Assembly: GCF_031846275.1 (NCBI RefSeq)
Contig: NZ_JAVRIB010000001.1
Span: forward strand, 62,001-126,000
Reading direction: 5' to 3'
Length of the DNA: 64,000 bases
Source: Spectribacter hydrogenoxidans
GTDB taxonomy: Bacteria > Pseudomonadota > Gammaproteobacteria > Nevskiales > Salinisphaeraceae
Within the stretch, counting starts at the first letter, position 1, and each line of letters begins with the position of its first letter. The notes beneath the pieces are model-generated. The model made no database searches and had not been told where the DNA came from. It was given only the letters and a program-made list of their open reading frames with translations. A program made the translations under genes and the position numbers. Below, piece by piece: positions 9,325 to 17,640 of the stretch.

Positions 9325-10106
9325 AGGTTGTTGCTCAGATAGGCGAGCATGTCGTCCACGGTGGAAATCGCCCGGGAGTTCATTTCGTAGGCCCGCTGGG
9401 TCTCGATCATGTTGACCAGTTCCTCCACCACATTGACGTTGGAGGACTCCAGCGCGCCCTGGTTGAGCGAACCCAGGCCGTTGAGCCCCGGGGTGCCGGG
9501 CGTGGCGGGACCGCTGGCACCGGTCTCGATCAGCAGATTCTGCCCGCGCGCCTGCAACCCGGCCGGGTTGACGAAGTCCACCAGCTGCAGCGCGCCGATC
9601 TGCTGCGCTGCCGCCTGACCGGGCAGCTGTACGCTGACCGTGCCGTCCTGGCCGATGGAGATGCTTTGCGCGCCCTGCGGCACGGTGATACCCGGCTCCA
9701 GGGCCAGACCCGCGGCCGTGACCAGCTGCCCCTGGGAATCGACACGGAAGCTGCCGTCCCGGGTGAAGGCGGTGGTGCCGTCAGCCTGGAGCACCTGGAA
9801 GAAACCGCGCCCGTCGATCGCGACGTCGAGCGAATTCTCGGTCTGCACCACGTTGCCCTGGGCGTAGAGCTTTTCGGTGGCAAGCACCCGCACGCCGGTA
9901 CCCAGCGACAGGCCGGTGGGGTCCTCGCTGTTCTGCGTGACCTGGGCACCCGCCTGGCGGATGTTCTGGTAGAGCAGATCCTCGAAGGCGGCGCGGCCTT
10001 TCTTGAACGCCGTGGTATTGACGTTGGCCAGGTTGTTGGAAATGACGGTCATGCGCGTCTGCTGCGCATCGAGGCCGGTCTTGGCGACCCAGAGGGATGA
10101 ATCCAT
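9321..10106 (-). CDS. flgG: Flagellar distal rod protein FlgG
   Basis: Distal rod subunit, 261 residues, secreted by the flagellar type III system. The N terminus (LWVAKTGLDAQQTRMTVISN, then NLANVNTTAFKKGRAAFEDL) and the C-terminal motif (ESSNVNVVEELVNMIETQRA, then YEMNSRAISTVDDML) are characteristic. Length matches the family almost exactly. The 4-nt overlap with flgH implies tight coupling. Confidence 0.97.
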   Translation of the reverse strand: MDSSLWVAKTGLDAQQTRMTVISNNLANVNTTAFKKGRAAFEDLLYQNIRQAGAQVTQNSEDPTGLSLGTGVRVLATEKLYAQGNVVQTENSLDVAIDGRGFFQVLQADGTTAFTRDGSFRVDSQGQLVTAAGLALEPGITVPQGAQSISIGQDGTVSVQLPGQAAAQQIGALQLVDFVNPAGLQARGQNLLIETGASGPATPGTPGLNGLGSLNQGALESSNVNVVEELVNMIETQRAYEMNSRAISTVDDMLAYLSNNL

Positions 10107-10129
10107 GGCTTGCGACTCCTTGCGAGGCG

Positions 10130-10870
10130 TCAGGTCTGGCGGAGCAGGCGCGCGCCGGCTTCCGCGTTGTTTTCCAGGGTGCGCATCATCCGCACCTGCA
10201 TCTCGAACTTGCGCGACTGCTCGATCATGCTCACCAGGGCTTCGGTGGCATTCACGTTGCTCTGCTCCAACGCACCGGGGATCACGCTGTCGCCGGCCAT
10301 GGGTAGGGCCGCCTCCCCTTCGCGCAGGCGGAACAGACCATCAGCACCGCGCATCAGGGTTTCCGGTCCGGCCTCGATCACCTGCAGCCTGGCCACCGCC
10401 GCCCGTGTATCCGGGCCGGCGCCAGTGGGTACGATCGACACGGTGCCGTCGTCACCGATGGCCAGGTCGTCGTGAGGCGGCACGGCAACCGGCCCGCCAT
10501 CGCCTAGAACCGGGTGACCGGCGGCCGTGGCCAGTTGCCCGAGGGCATTGACCTGCAGATTTCCGGCCCGGGTATAACCGACAGTGCCGTCGTCCGCCTG
10601 TACCGCCAGCCAGCCGTCACCGCGCAGGGCAATATCCAGCGCCCGGCCCGTGTTCACGACACCGCCCGCCCGGGCGTCGAAGCCGCCGGCGCTGCCGACG
10701 GCATTCACCCGGGTGGCCCAGCCAGCGCCGGCGACAGGGGCACTGCCGGCCGCCGCCAGTTCCGCACGGAAGCCCGCGGTGGACACGTTGGCGAGATTGT
10801 TGGTGGTCACGCCCAGGGCCTGTCGCGTCTGGCTGGCCCCGGTCATGGCAATGAAGAGCGCGCGGTCCAT
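10130..10870 (-). CDS. flgF: Flagellar proximal rod protein FlgF
   Basis: Proximal rod subunit, 246 residues. It begins MDRALFIAMTGASQTRQALG and has the rod-family C terminus (LEQSNVNATEALVSMIEQSR, then KFEMQVRMMRTLENNAEAGA). Its start codon overlaps the flgE stop by one base (TGATG), which indicates translational coupling. Length and position are standard. Confidence 0.96.
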   Translation of the reverse strand: MDRALFIAMTGASQTRQALGVTTNNLANVSTAGFRAELAAAGSAPVAGAGWATRVNAVGSAGGFDARAGGVVNTGRALDIALRGDGWLAVQADDGTVGYTRAGNLQVNALGQLATAAGHPVLGDGGPVAVPPHDDLAIGDDGTVSIVPTGAGPDTRAAVARLQVIEAGPETLMRGADGLFRLREGEAALPMAGDSVIPGALEQSNVNATEALVSMIEQSRKFEMQVRMMRTLENNAEAGARLLRQT

Positions 10871-12084
10871 CAGCGGAGGTTGATGATGGTCTGGGTAATG
10901 GTGTCGGCCGTGGAGATCATCTGCGAGTTCGCTTGGAAGTTGCGCTGGGCAGTAATCATCTCGACCAGTTGCTCGGTCAGGTCGACGTTGGAACCTTCCA
11001 GAGCACCCGACTGGATGAGGCCGAGATCGGAACTCCCCGCGCTGCCCCGCAGGGCCTCACCGGCGGCAAACGTCGAGCCCCAGGTGCTGTCACCCAGTTG
11101 TTCGAGACCCTGCGGATTGGCGAAGCGGGTCAGGGCAACCTGACCGAGTGCGTTGGACTGACCATTGGAATAACGCGCCTGGACAATACCTTCCTGGGTC
11201 ACTTCAATGCCGGTGATACGGCCTGTCGCATAGCCGTCCTGGGTGAGACTGGCCACGCTGAAGGATTCGCCGTACTGCGTGGAGGCCCCCATTTCGAGGG
11301 TGATATCAAGCGGTGCCGCGCCATTGGCCAGGGTGTAGGTCGGAAGCACGATTTCACCGTTGGCCGGCGTGGTCAGTGCACCGCTGCTGTCATAGGTAAT
11401 GGTGTTGGCGCCGCCGACCAGATTGCCGTCAATGGCGGTGTGCACGTCCCAGGTGTTGGGCGCTGCACCCTTGACGAAGTAGAGAGTGGCGGCATGGGCC
11501 GCACCGAGGGAGTCGTACACGGTCGCGGAAGTCGTGTGATTGAAAGTCTCCGGATCCGTTGCGTCAAACGCCAGTGCCGGAGCAGTTGCCGATGCCGGCA
11601 GATTGGCCTCCACGTCCAGACCGGTGGTCGCCGCCGGCGCGTTGTCGGCGGAGGACAGACGCAATGAGGTCAGCGAGCCGGTATCGAAACGTCCGCCAGC
11701 CAGCGCCGGGAAAACCTGCAGGGACTGCCCCAGGCTGTTCACCACCTCACCATCGCGGTTGACCTTGAACGCCCCGGCCCGGCTGTAGACCTGGCTGCCG
11801 TTATCGTCGAGCGTGAAGAAGCCGTCACCGCTGATCGCCAGATCCAGCGCGTTTTCGGTGAATTCGATGTTGCCCTGGCCGAACTGCTGCGCCACGTCGG
11901 ATACCCGCACGCCGCTGCCGATCCGCGACGTCCCGAGACTCTGGGCACTGTTGGCAAAAACATCCGCGAACTCCGCGCGTGAAGCCTTGAAGCCGGTGGT
12001 GCCGACGTTGGCGATGTTGTTGGCGATGACGTTCAGATCGGACGATGCAGCATTGAGGCCGCTGAGGGCGATTCGGAAACTCAT
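10870..12084 (-). CDS. flgE: Flagellar hook protein FlgE
   Basis: Hook subunit, 404 residues. The N terminus is FRIALSGLNAASSDLNVIAN followed by NIANVGTTGFKASRAEFADV. The C terminus has GSNVDLTEQLVEMITAQRNF and QANSQMISTADTITQTIINLR in pieces. The central hook domains contain the usual Thr/Ala-rich region. It lies 19 bp after flgD, whose product caps the growing hook. Confidence 0.97.
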   Translation of the reverse strand: MSFRIALSGLNAASSDLNVIANNIANVGTTGFKASRAEFADVFANSAQSLGTSRIGSGVRVSDVAQQFGQGNIEFTENALDLAISGDGFFTLDDNGSQVYSRAGAFKVNRDGEVVNSLGQSLQVFPALAGGRFDTGSLTSLRLSSADNAPAATTGLDVEANLPASATAPALAFDATDPETFNHTTSATVYDSLGAAHAATLYFVKGAAPNTWDVHTAIDGNLVGGANTITYDSSGALTTPANGEIVLPTYTLANGAAPLDITLEMGASTQYGESFSVASLTQDGYATGRITGIEVTQEGIVQARYSNGQSNALGQVALTRFANPQGLEQLGDSTWGSTFAAGEALRGSAGSSDLGLIQSGALEGSNVDLTEQLVEMITAQRNFQANSQMISTADTITQTIINLR

Positions 12085-12103
12085 GACGTGCTCCTCGTGA
12101 TTT

Positions 12104-12757
12104 CTAGAGAATGCGGCGTACGTCGCCTAGTGCGACGTTGCCGAGGGTGAGGGTATGAAGGTTCAGGTCGGGACCGGACAGGTCCACGCTGTCGACCCGG
12201 CCGACCGCGAGTACCGGCAGTGCGTGCTCGGATTCGCCGTCCCGGGCAGACGCCCGGACGCTGTAACTGCCGGCCGGCAATTCGGCACCGGCATTGTCGA
12301 GACCATCCCATTCGAACGAGACCAGACCCGCAGCACGGGTGCCCAGATCTAGGGTGCGCATGGTCTGGCCCGCGGCGTCGACGATATCGATGCGCACGGC
12401 GCCGGCCGCCGACAAGTCCAAGAAGCCGGCGGCACCGCCACCGTCATGGACAAGCGTATCGCTTGCCACCAGCACATCGCGGCCGATCAGATTGGCTGCC
12501 GTCAGCGCCTTGTCCACCGATAGCGATTCGGCCAGCCGGTCGAGACCCGTCTTGAGTTCGGACACGCCGGTGGCGGTGCTGAACTGAGCCAGCTGGGCGA
12601 GGAAATCGCCGTTTTCCATCGGTTTGAGCGGATCCTGATTCTTCATCTGGGCCAGCATCAGTTCGAGAAACTGATCCTGACCGATGTCCTTCTTGCTCCC
12701 GGCGGCACCGGTCGAGGCCGATCCGAGACCGAGAGACTGCAATGCGCTGACGTCCAT
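12104..12757 (-). CDS. flgD: Flagellar hook capping protein FlgD
   Basis: The 217-residue hook scaffold. The N-terminal domain has the diagnostic stretch DQFLELMLAQMKNQDPLKPM, continuing ENGDFLAQLAQFST. The C-terminal FlgD Tudor-like/FlnIII region contains FEWDGLDNAGAELPAGSYSV. Length is typical. It follows flgC by 13 bp. Confidence 0.97.
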   Translation of the reverse strand: MDVSALQSLGLGSASTGAAGSKKDIGQDQFLELMLAQMKNQDPLKPMENGDFLAQLAQFSTATGVSELKTGLDRLAESLSVDKALTAANLIGRDVLVASDTLVHDGGGAAGFLDLSAAGAVRIDIVDAAGQTMRTLDLGTRAAGLVSFEWDGLDNAGAELPAGSYSVRASARDGESEHALPVLAVGRVDSVDLSGPDLNLHTLTLGNVALGDVRRIL

Positions 12758-12770
12758 GTCGGGATCCCTT

Positions 12771-13175
12771 CTACTTGCCGAGTTCGAGCGTGCGCAGCAT
12801 CAGATCCTTGGTCGTGCTAAGCACTTCCACGCTGTTCTGATAGCTGCGAGAAGCCGAGATCATGTCCACCATCTGCTCGACCACGTCGACGTTGGGGGCA
12901 TACACATAGCCTTCGGCATCCGCGGCCGGGTGGCCGGGCTGATACCGGCGCTGCGGCTCGGCGGTGCTTTCCACCACCCCCGCGATACTCACGCCGGCAT
13001 TACCCGACGCATCGGGGCGAGACGCATGGAAAACCGGGTGCAGGGCACGATAGGTAGTGGCCGGATCGCCGGTTACCGCGTCGGCGTTGGCCATGTTGCT
13101 GGCAACGGTGTTGAGCCGCACCGACTGGGCGGCCATGGCCGAACCGGCAATATCGAAAATTCCGAAGCCGGCCAT
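12771..13175 (-). CDS. flgC: Flagellar basal-body rod protein FlgC
   Basis: Proximal rod protein, 134 residues. It begins MAGFGIFDIAGSAMAAQSVR, continues LNTVASNMANADA, and ends with the rod motif NVDVVEQMVDMISASRSYQN. The ATG at 13175 has a GGAGG site 9 nt upstream, so it is preferred to a GTG two codons earlier. It starts 2 bp after the flgB stop. Confidence 0.96.
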   Translation of the reverse strand: MAGFGIFDIAGSAMAAQSVRLNTVASNMANADAVTGDPATTYRALHPVFHASRPDASGNAGVSIAGVVESTAEPQRRYQPGHPAADAEGYVYAPNVDVVEQMVDMISASRSYQNSVEVLSTTKDLMLRTLELGK

Positions 13176-13177
13176 GA

Positions 13178-13582
13178 TCACCGACCTCCGGTAATGGCCA
13201 GCATCAGCGACTGGATGCGCCCATTGGCGAAATCCAGGCTGGCGCGATAACGGGTCGCGGCTTCCGCAAAGCGGGCCTGCTCCTGGGAGGCGTCAACGGT
13301 ATTGCCGTCGGCGCTGGGTTGCAGGGGCTGGCGATAGACAACACCCGCCGCCGCGGTCGCCGTGCCACTGAGGTGGCTGCCCGCGCTTCGGGCCATGGTC
13401 AGGCCGCCATTGGAGACGCCGGCCAGCACTTGGCGAAAATCGATATCCCGCGCCTTGTAATTGGGGGTGTCCGCATTGGCCAGATTCGCGGCCAGCACGG
13501 ACAGCCGGTCACGGTTGACGCGCAACGCATCCGCATGGATGCCGTAGATGGCGTCGCTGGCAGATCCTATCGGTTGAGTCAT
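13178..13582 (-). CDS. flgB: Flagellar basal-body rod protein FlgB
   Basis: Most proximal rod protein and first gene of the large rod-hook operon, 134 residues. The motif LSVLAANLANADTPNYKARD (about residues 28-47) is the family signature. The C terminus has EAATRYRASLDFANGRIQSL. A near-perfect sigma-54 promoter lies 39-53 bp upstream of the start. Confidence 0.96.
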   Translation of the reverse strand: MTQPIGSASDAIYGIHADALRVNRDRLSVLAANLANADTPNYKARDIDFRQVLAGVSNGGLTMARSAGSHLSGTATAAAGVVYRQPLQPSADGNTVDASQEQARFAEAATRYRASLDFANGRIQSLMLAITGGR

Positions 13583-13620
13583 CGCTCACAGGTCCCTGAA
13601 TCGGTCACGGGAACCCTGGA

Positions 13621-13635
13621 GCAAGCCGCGTGCCA
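13621..13635 (-). promoter_or_regulatory. Sigma-54 promoter of the flgB operon
   Basis: Read on the minus strand: TGGCACG-CGGC-TTGCT, which fits the RpoN consensus TGGCAC-N5-TTGC perfectly, with -24 and -12 spacing intact. Transcription would start near 13609, giving a leader of about 27 nt to the flgB ATG. It is the expected class II promoter and should need a FleQ/FlrC-type activator, which is not in this window. Confidence 0.88.
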
Positions 13636-13735
13636 CGGGGAGATACGCGGCATCGAAAACGGTCCGAAAAACCCGCAGGCAGGGCGGGGTGTCCCCGTGG
13701 CCAAGTCACCACCTGGAGCCCGGGGATTCTCGAAA

Positions 13736-14674
13736 TTAAGCGATCTCGTTCAATGAGTTAAGTCGGTCCAGTATGCCCTGTGCGAGCTCATCGGAACTGA
13801 ATTTCGGCACGAACTTGTCGGCTCCGACACGGGCCACCATCGCGTTGTTGAACACGCCGGACAGCGACGTATGCAGCAGAACGTAAAGGCCGGCAAAGCG
13901 CGGATCGCGACGGATTTCCGTCGTCAACGTATAGCCATCCATGTCGGGCATCTCCACGTCGGAGATCACCATCAACAGCTCGCTGTCGACCAACTGACCG
14001 CCGGCGACCATACTTTCCAGCATCTGCAGTGCCTCGCGGCCGCTGGTGACCAGAATCGCCTCCAGCCCCAGCTGCTGCAGGGTCCCGGCGATCTGCGTGC
14101 GCGCCACCCGCGAGTCGTCGGCGACGAGAACCCGTCGCGGTCCCCGCGTGGGCTTTTCCGCCGCCCGCGAAATCAGCTCGGCGGAGACCGTGGCCGGCGG
14201 CGACGAGAACTCCGCGAGCACCCGTTCGACGTCAATGATCTCGATGATGTCATCGCCAATGCGGGTCACCGCCGTCAGATAGCTGGCGGGATCATCCTCG
14301 CGCGGCGCCCGGACGTGGGCGACGTCCACGTTGACAATCCGCTCCACCCGCTCCACCTGAAATCCCTGCACGCAGCGATTGAACTCGGAGATCACCAGAT
14401 GCCCGGCCGGGGCACGCGCGGGGGCCGGCAGTCCGATGGCGGCGGCGAGGTCCAGAACGCTCACCAGCCGACCGCGAGTGGAGGCCAGCCCACGAAATAC
14501 AGCCGGCGCGCCGGGCATCCGCCGAATCGGCGGCATCGGCACGATTTCCTGCACCTTGAAGACATTGATACCGTAGAGCACCTCGGTGCCCAGCCGGAAC
14601 AGCAGCAGTGCCAGCCGGTTGTAGCCCGCCAGCCGCGTGCGCTGATCGACCTGTGACAGCAGTTGTGAATCCAT
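13736..14674 (-). CDS. cheV: Chemotaxis protein CheV (CheW domain fused to receiver)
   Basis: Chemotaxis coupling protein, 312 residues. The N-terminal CheW domain (about 1-165) links receptors to CheA; it contains YGINVFKVQEIVPMPPIRRM. The C-terminal response-regulator domain has the acidic pair in VLVADDSR, the phospho-acceptor Asp in VISDVEMPDMDGYTL, the T/S switch region in LHTSLSG, and the Lys in KFVPKF. The start at 14674 is chosen because AAGGAGG lies 6 nt upstream and the CheW domain begins at once. It diverges from flgA. No cheR follows, unlike in Pseudomonas. Confidence 0.93.
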   Translation of the reverse strand: MDSQLLSQVDQRTRLAGYNRLALLLFRLGTEVLYGINVFKVQEIVPMPPIRRMPGAPAVFRGLASTRGRLVSVLDLAAAIGLPAPARAPAGHLVISEFNRCVQGFQVERVERIVNVDVAHVRAPREDDPASYLTAVTRIGDDIIEIIDVERVLAEFSSPPATVSAELISRAAEKPTRGPRRVLVADDSRVARTQIAGTLQQLGLEAILVTSGREALQMLESMVAGGQLVDSELLMVISDVEMPDMDGYTLTTEIRRDPRFAGLYVLLHTSLSGVFNNAMVARVGADKFVPKFSSDELAQGILDRLNSLNEIA

Positions 14675-14693
14675 GGATGCCTCCTTGCGGCAG

Positions 14694-14720
14694 GTAACGG
14701 CCGCCCGGCAGCGGATTTGA
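14694..14720 (-). promoter_or_regulatory. Possible sigma-28 promoter of cheV
   Basis: On the minus strand: TCAA, 15 nt, then GCCGTTAC. This matches 3 of 4 at -35 and 6 of 8 at -10 of the FliA consensus. The predicted start is about 12 nt before the cheV ATG, just enough to include the AAGGAGG site. FliA control would suit a chemotaxis gene. Confidence 0.4.
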
Positions 14721-14729
14721 GTCGCCCCG

Positions 14730-14744
14730 TGGCACGTCGATTGC
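14730..14744 (+). promoter_or_regulatory. Sigma-54 promoter of flgA
   Basis: TGGCACG-TCGA-TTGCT, a perfect RpoN match, ends only 12 bp before the flgA ATG at 14757. With the usual 12-nt distance from the -12 GC, transcription would start at about 14756, directly at the start codon. Confidence 0.85.
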
Positions 14745-14756
14745 TTTACATCAAGC

Positions 14757-15440
14757 ATGACCATCCTTTTCCACATTCATGTCGGGCTGACCATCAGCCT
14801 TATGCTGCTGTCCGGCGCGTCGATGGCCGCACAATGGCACGACGTCGCCGACATCCGCGCGGCCGCCGAACAGGTCTTGGGCGGTAACGGTGTGCATGCC
14901 GAAGCCACCAGCCTGGATCAGCGTCTGCGGCTGGCGGTCTGTGCCGAACCACTGGTTGCCAACCCCGGCCGCGCGGCACCGGGGGCGACCCGGGTGACCG
15001 TGCGGGTGGCCTGCCCGGCGCCCAACTGGTCCCTTTATGTTCCGGTGCGCCTGTCGCGACAGCAGTCGGTGGTGGTGCTGACGCGGGCGGTGAATCGTGG
15101 TCACGTGATCACGGCCACGGATGTCGAAGTGATCACGCGGCCGGCCAGGTCCGGTTATCCGGTGTTGCGTGACGCCGCCCACGCGGTGGGCCAGCGACTT
15201 CGCCGCCCGGCGGCCGGCGGCACTGAACTGACGCCATCCTGGCTGGAAACGCCCGCCGTGATTCGACGCGGCCAGCGGGTGATTCTGGTCGCCCGATCCG
15301 GCGGACTGGAGATCAGGACCAACGGTGAAGCCATGAGTGACGGCGGTACCGGTCAGCAGATCCAGGTTCGCAATCTTTCCAGTGGCCGGGTGGTCAGCGC
15401 ACGCGTACGTAACGGCGACATCGTGGATGTTGCGTTCTGA
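14757..15440 (+). CDS. flgA: Flagellar P-ring assembly chaperone FlgA
   Basis: Periplasmic chaperone for FlgI, 227 residues. A signal peptide (about 1-24, ending GASMA-AQ) precedes the SAF-like domain with LTRAVNRGHVITATDVEVIT and RRGQRVILVARSGGLEIRTN. The C terminus VRNLSSGRVVSARVRNGDIV is typical. No Shine-Dalgarno is visible before the ATG, and the sigma-54 promoter points to a leaderless or nearly leaderless message. The next in-frame ATG would leave a signal peptide without basic residues, so the first ATG is preferred. It is followed by flgM-flgN with their own promoter. Confidence 0.94.
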   Translation: MTILFHIHVGLTISLMLLSGASMAAQWHDVADIRAAAEQVLGGNGVHAEATSLDQRLRLAVCAEPLVANPGRAAPGATRVTVRVACPAPNWSLYVPVRLSRQQSVVVLTRAVNRGHVITATDVEVITRPARSGYPVLRDAAHAVGQRLRRPAAGGTELTPSWLETPAVIRRGQRVILVARSGGLEIRTNGEAMSDGGTGQQIQVRNLSSGRVVSARVRNGDIVDVAF

Positions 15441-15474
15441 ATCCAGGGCCGAGGATCTTTTTCCACCCGACCGC

Positions 15475-15501
15475 TAAAAATTTGACGCTGGCGACCGATA
15501 C
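15475..15501 (+). promoter_or_regulatory. Sigma-28 (FliA) promoter of flgM-flgN
   Basis: TAAA, exactly 15 nt, then ACCGATAC (6 of 8 at -10, including the CCGATA core). It lies between flgA and flgM, 20 bp before the ATG at 15521. FliA-driven flgM is the classical feedback loop in which the anti-sigma factor is made by its own target. Confidence 0.85.
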
Positions 15502-15520
15502 CCGTCACAAGCAAGCAGGC

Positions 15521-15844
15521 ATGGAGACAACTTTGAGTCATCGAATCGACAATCCCGGACCCGCCCCCGGCGTCACCGGCAACCGCCTCCGGACCAGCCA
15601 GGCGTCGGCCGAGGCCAGCGGCAGCAACCGGCCGGACAGTGTGCCCGCGACCGATTCGGTCCGGCTCACGTGCGACGCACAGCAACTGCAGTCGCTGGCC
15701 GACAACCTGAAAACGGGAGACGACGTGGACACCGCCAAGGTCGCGCGGCTGCGCGAAGCCGTTCTCAGCGGCGACTATTCGATCAATCCTGCGCGGATTG
15801 CGGATCGTCTGCTCGCATTCGAGACCACCATCAACCGCGCATGA
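15521..15844 (+). CDS. flgM: Anti-sigma-28 factor FlgM
   Basis: Small, disordered inhibitor of FliA that is exported once the hook is complete. The N-terminal half is Ser/Pro/Ala-rich. The C-terminal half holds the binding helices: SVRLTCDAQQLQSLADNL, VDTAKVARLREAVLSGDYSI and NPARIADRLLAFE. Two starts are possible: ATG 15521 (107 aa) or TTG 15533 (103 aa), the latter with a better-placed GGAG site. An in-frame TTG at 15482 falls inside the sigma-28 promoter and is excluded. Its stop overlaps the flgN start. Confidence 0.9.
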   Translation: METTLSHRIDNPGPAPGVTGNRLRTSQASAEASGSNRPDSVPATDSVRLTCDAQQLQSLADNLKTGDDVDTAKVARLREAVLSGDYSINPARIADRLLAFETTINRA

Positions 15845-16293
15845 GCCATTCCAACCTCCATCGACGGCAACTGGCCGGGGTGCTGGCACTGACCCGCCAC
15901 TGCCACCGGCAGCTGCGTGCCCAGCAACAGGCCCTGCAAATACCCGACTACAGTGGCTTGATGGAAAGCAGTCGGGAACTCGAGCGGATCAGCACTCGCC
16001 TGGGCCGCGAATACGAGACGTTTCTCGCCGGCACCGGTTACCGCGATCTGGCCGCCCTGACGGCAACCCCCGCGCCCGGCATCAGCCAGGCAGCCCTACA
16101 CCGACTTCAACGCACGGCGACCCGCTGTGCGGAACTGAATCTGGCCAACGCGGCCCTGGTCAGCACACGCGCCGGCCGGTTATCACGCCTGACTCGCCAG
16201 TTGCACCAGGCCGACGGCGGCGGCCTGTATACCGGCGGCGGCCGCCCCGGCGCCGACGCCGTCATGGCCTGCCGCAGTCTGGGGCAGGCCTGA
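15841..16293 (+). CDS. flgN: Flagellar export chaperone FlgN
   Basis: A 150-residue, mainly helical cytosolic protein in the position of FlgN, the chaperone of FlgK and FlgL. Conserved-type features are the N-terminal helix (LHRRQLAGVLALTRHCHRQL) and LRTATRCAELNLANAALVS-like C-terminal segment (here RTATRCAELNLANAALVSTR). The ATG overlaps the flgM stop (ATGA), so the two are cotranslated. Sequence conservation of the family is low, so the call rests partly on position. Confidence 0.82.
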   Translation: MSHSNLHRRQLAGVLALTRHCHRQLRAQQQALQIPDYSGLMESSRELERISTRLGREYETFLAGTGYRDLAALTATPAPGISQAALHRLQRTATRCAELNLANAALVSTRAGRLSRLTRQLHQADGGGLYTGGGRPGADAVMACRSLGQA

Positions 16294-16300
16294 ACGTCGA

Positions 16301-16732
16301 TCAGGGCATAGCGGCACTACCCCGGGCACGGCGCAACTTCCGATGCCAGGCAATCAGGGCCGGCATCCCGACGATCTCGACGGCTATCGCCAGCACCACG
16401 AACCCGATGCTGAAAGCCGTGTCGGGGAAGCCCTGATCAACCAGCGCCAGAATCCGGCCGATGCCGCCGAGGAAAACCACCGCGAGCGCGCCGTCGAGCA
16501 CCGGGCCGTATCGTTCCAGCCGGAACACGCACAGGCACAGCAGCAGACCCAGTCCCAGCCAGATGCTGGCGAGAAACCGGAACTGGCTGTTTAGCACGGC
16601 GTCATTCGCGGCCTCGGCCGACAGCTGCATGCCCAGCGCCGCCTGTCCCGGCACGCCCAGGAGCATGTCGGCGGTACCGGTGACAATCGCCAGCGCGGCA
16701 AACAGCAGCACGACGGTCTTGAATGCTTTCAT
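16301..16732 (-). CDS. DUF4345 family membrane protein
   Basis: Inner-membrane protein of 143 residues with four predicted helices: about 5-27, 52-70, 80-95 and 105-130. The pattern (TADMLLGVPGQAALGM, NSQFRFLASIWLGLGLLLCL, GGIGRILAL) matches the DUF4345 family, whose function is unknown. It converges on flgN with only a 7-bp gap and is probably a single-gene unit. Confidence 0.75.
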   Translation of the reverse strand: MKAFKTVVLLFAALAIVTGTADMLLGVPGQAALGMQLSAEAANDAVLNSQFRFLASIWLGLGLLLCLCVFRLERYGPVLDGALAVVFLGGIGRILALVDQGFPDTAFSIGFVVLAIAVEIVGMPALIAWHRKLRRARGSAAMP

Positions 16733-16845
16733 CGGTGGAATCCCCTGCCCGGCATGACGGGCGGTGGTGTTTGTACGTTATCCCCGCTCATTCCCCTTGA
16801 TCGTACTGTACCGCGTCATCACCGTCTGGCAACCGCCCCGGCCGC

Positions 16846-17640
16846 TCACCCACGGGTCAGCCGTCGACGCAGGGCCCACAGCGACAGCGGCGCGAACACC
16901 GCCGTAATCGCCAGCGACCAGGCGAGCACGCCCAGCGCCGGTGCCAGTACCTCGCCGCCCCCGAGCAGGCCGCGTACGGCGTCGGCCAGCAGGGACACCG
17001 GATTGAGATTGACCACCGTCTGCAACCAGACGGGCATGGTCTCGACCGGGACGAAGGCGTTGCTGACGAAGGTCACCGGAAACAGCGCGGTGAAGCCGAA
17101 CAGTTGGACGTGTTCGGGATCGCGGGCGATTACCCCCACCAGCACCATCAGCCAGGACATGGCCAGGGCAAAGGTGAGCACCAGCACGATCATCCCGATC
17201 ACCGCGACCGGTGAGGTGGTCACGCGAAACCCCAGCAGATACCCCACCGCCAGCAGCAGCAGGATGCACCAGCCCTGCTTGACCAGGTCGGCGATGATCC
17301 GCCCCGCCAGCGGGGTCCAGGGGGCGATGGGCAGGGCGCGCAGCCGGTCGAAGAACCCCTTGGTGAGATCGGTGTTGAGCCCGTGGCCGACATACACCGT
17401 GACGAACGTCATGTTCATCACGATCACCCCGGGCAGCATGTAGGCGAGATACTCGGCCGTGGTGCCGGCGATCGCGCCACCGAACACGAACAGGAACAGC
17501 AGCAGAAACAGTACCGGCTGGATGCTGAAATCCGCCAGTTCCCAGGGGTTGTGGCGAATCTGCAGGAGCGTACGCCAGGCCAGGGTGATGGTCTGCTGGG
17601 CAACCGCCGCCAGGCGAGAACGTGCGGGCGCCGCGCTCAT
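16846..17640 (-). CDS. ABC-2 type transporter permease (DrrB-like)
   Basis: Inner-membrane permease of 264 residues with about six hydrophobic segments and the ABC-2 signature region (PVLFLLLFLFVFGGAIAG, then YLAYMLPGVIVMNMTFV and LTKGFFDRLRALPIAPWTPL). This matches daunorubicin-resistance DrrB-type permeases, which work as dimers with a DrrA ATPase. The start codon overlaps the end of the ATPase gene by 4 nt, so the pair forms one exporter. The substrate cannot be told from sequence. Confidence 0.9.
   Translation of the reverse strand: MSAAPARSRLAAVAQQTITLAWRTLLQIRHNPWELADFSIQPVLFLLLFLFVFGGAIAGTTAEYLAYMLPGVIVMNMTFVTVYVGHGLNTDLTKGFFDRLRALPIAPWTPLAGRIIADLVKQGWCILLLLAVGYLLGFRVTTSPVAVIGMIVLVLTFALAMSWLMVLVGVIARDPEHVQLFGFTALFPVTFVSNAFVPVETMPVWLQTVVNLNPVSLLADAVRGLLGGGEVLAPALGVLAWSLAITAVFAPLSLWALRRRLTRG

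Noticed and set aside
15482..15520. Longer N terminus for FlgM starting at TTG 15482
   Set aside because: This start falls between the -35 and -10 boxes of the sigma-28 promoter, so it would not be in the message.
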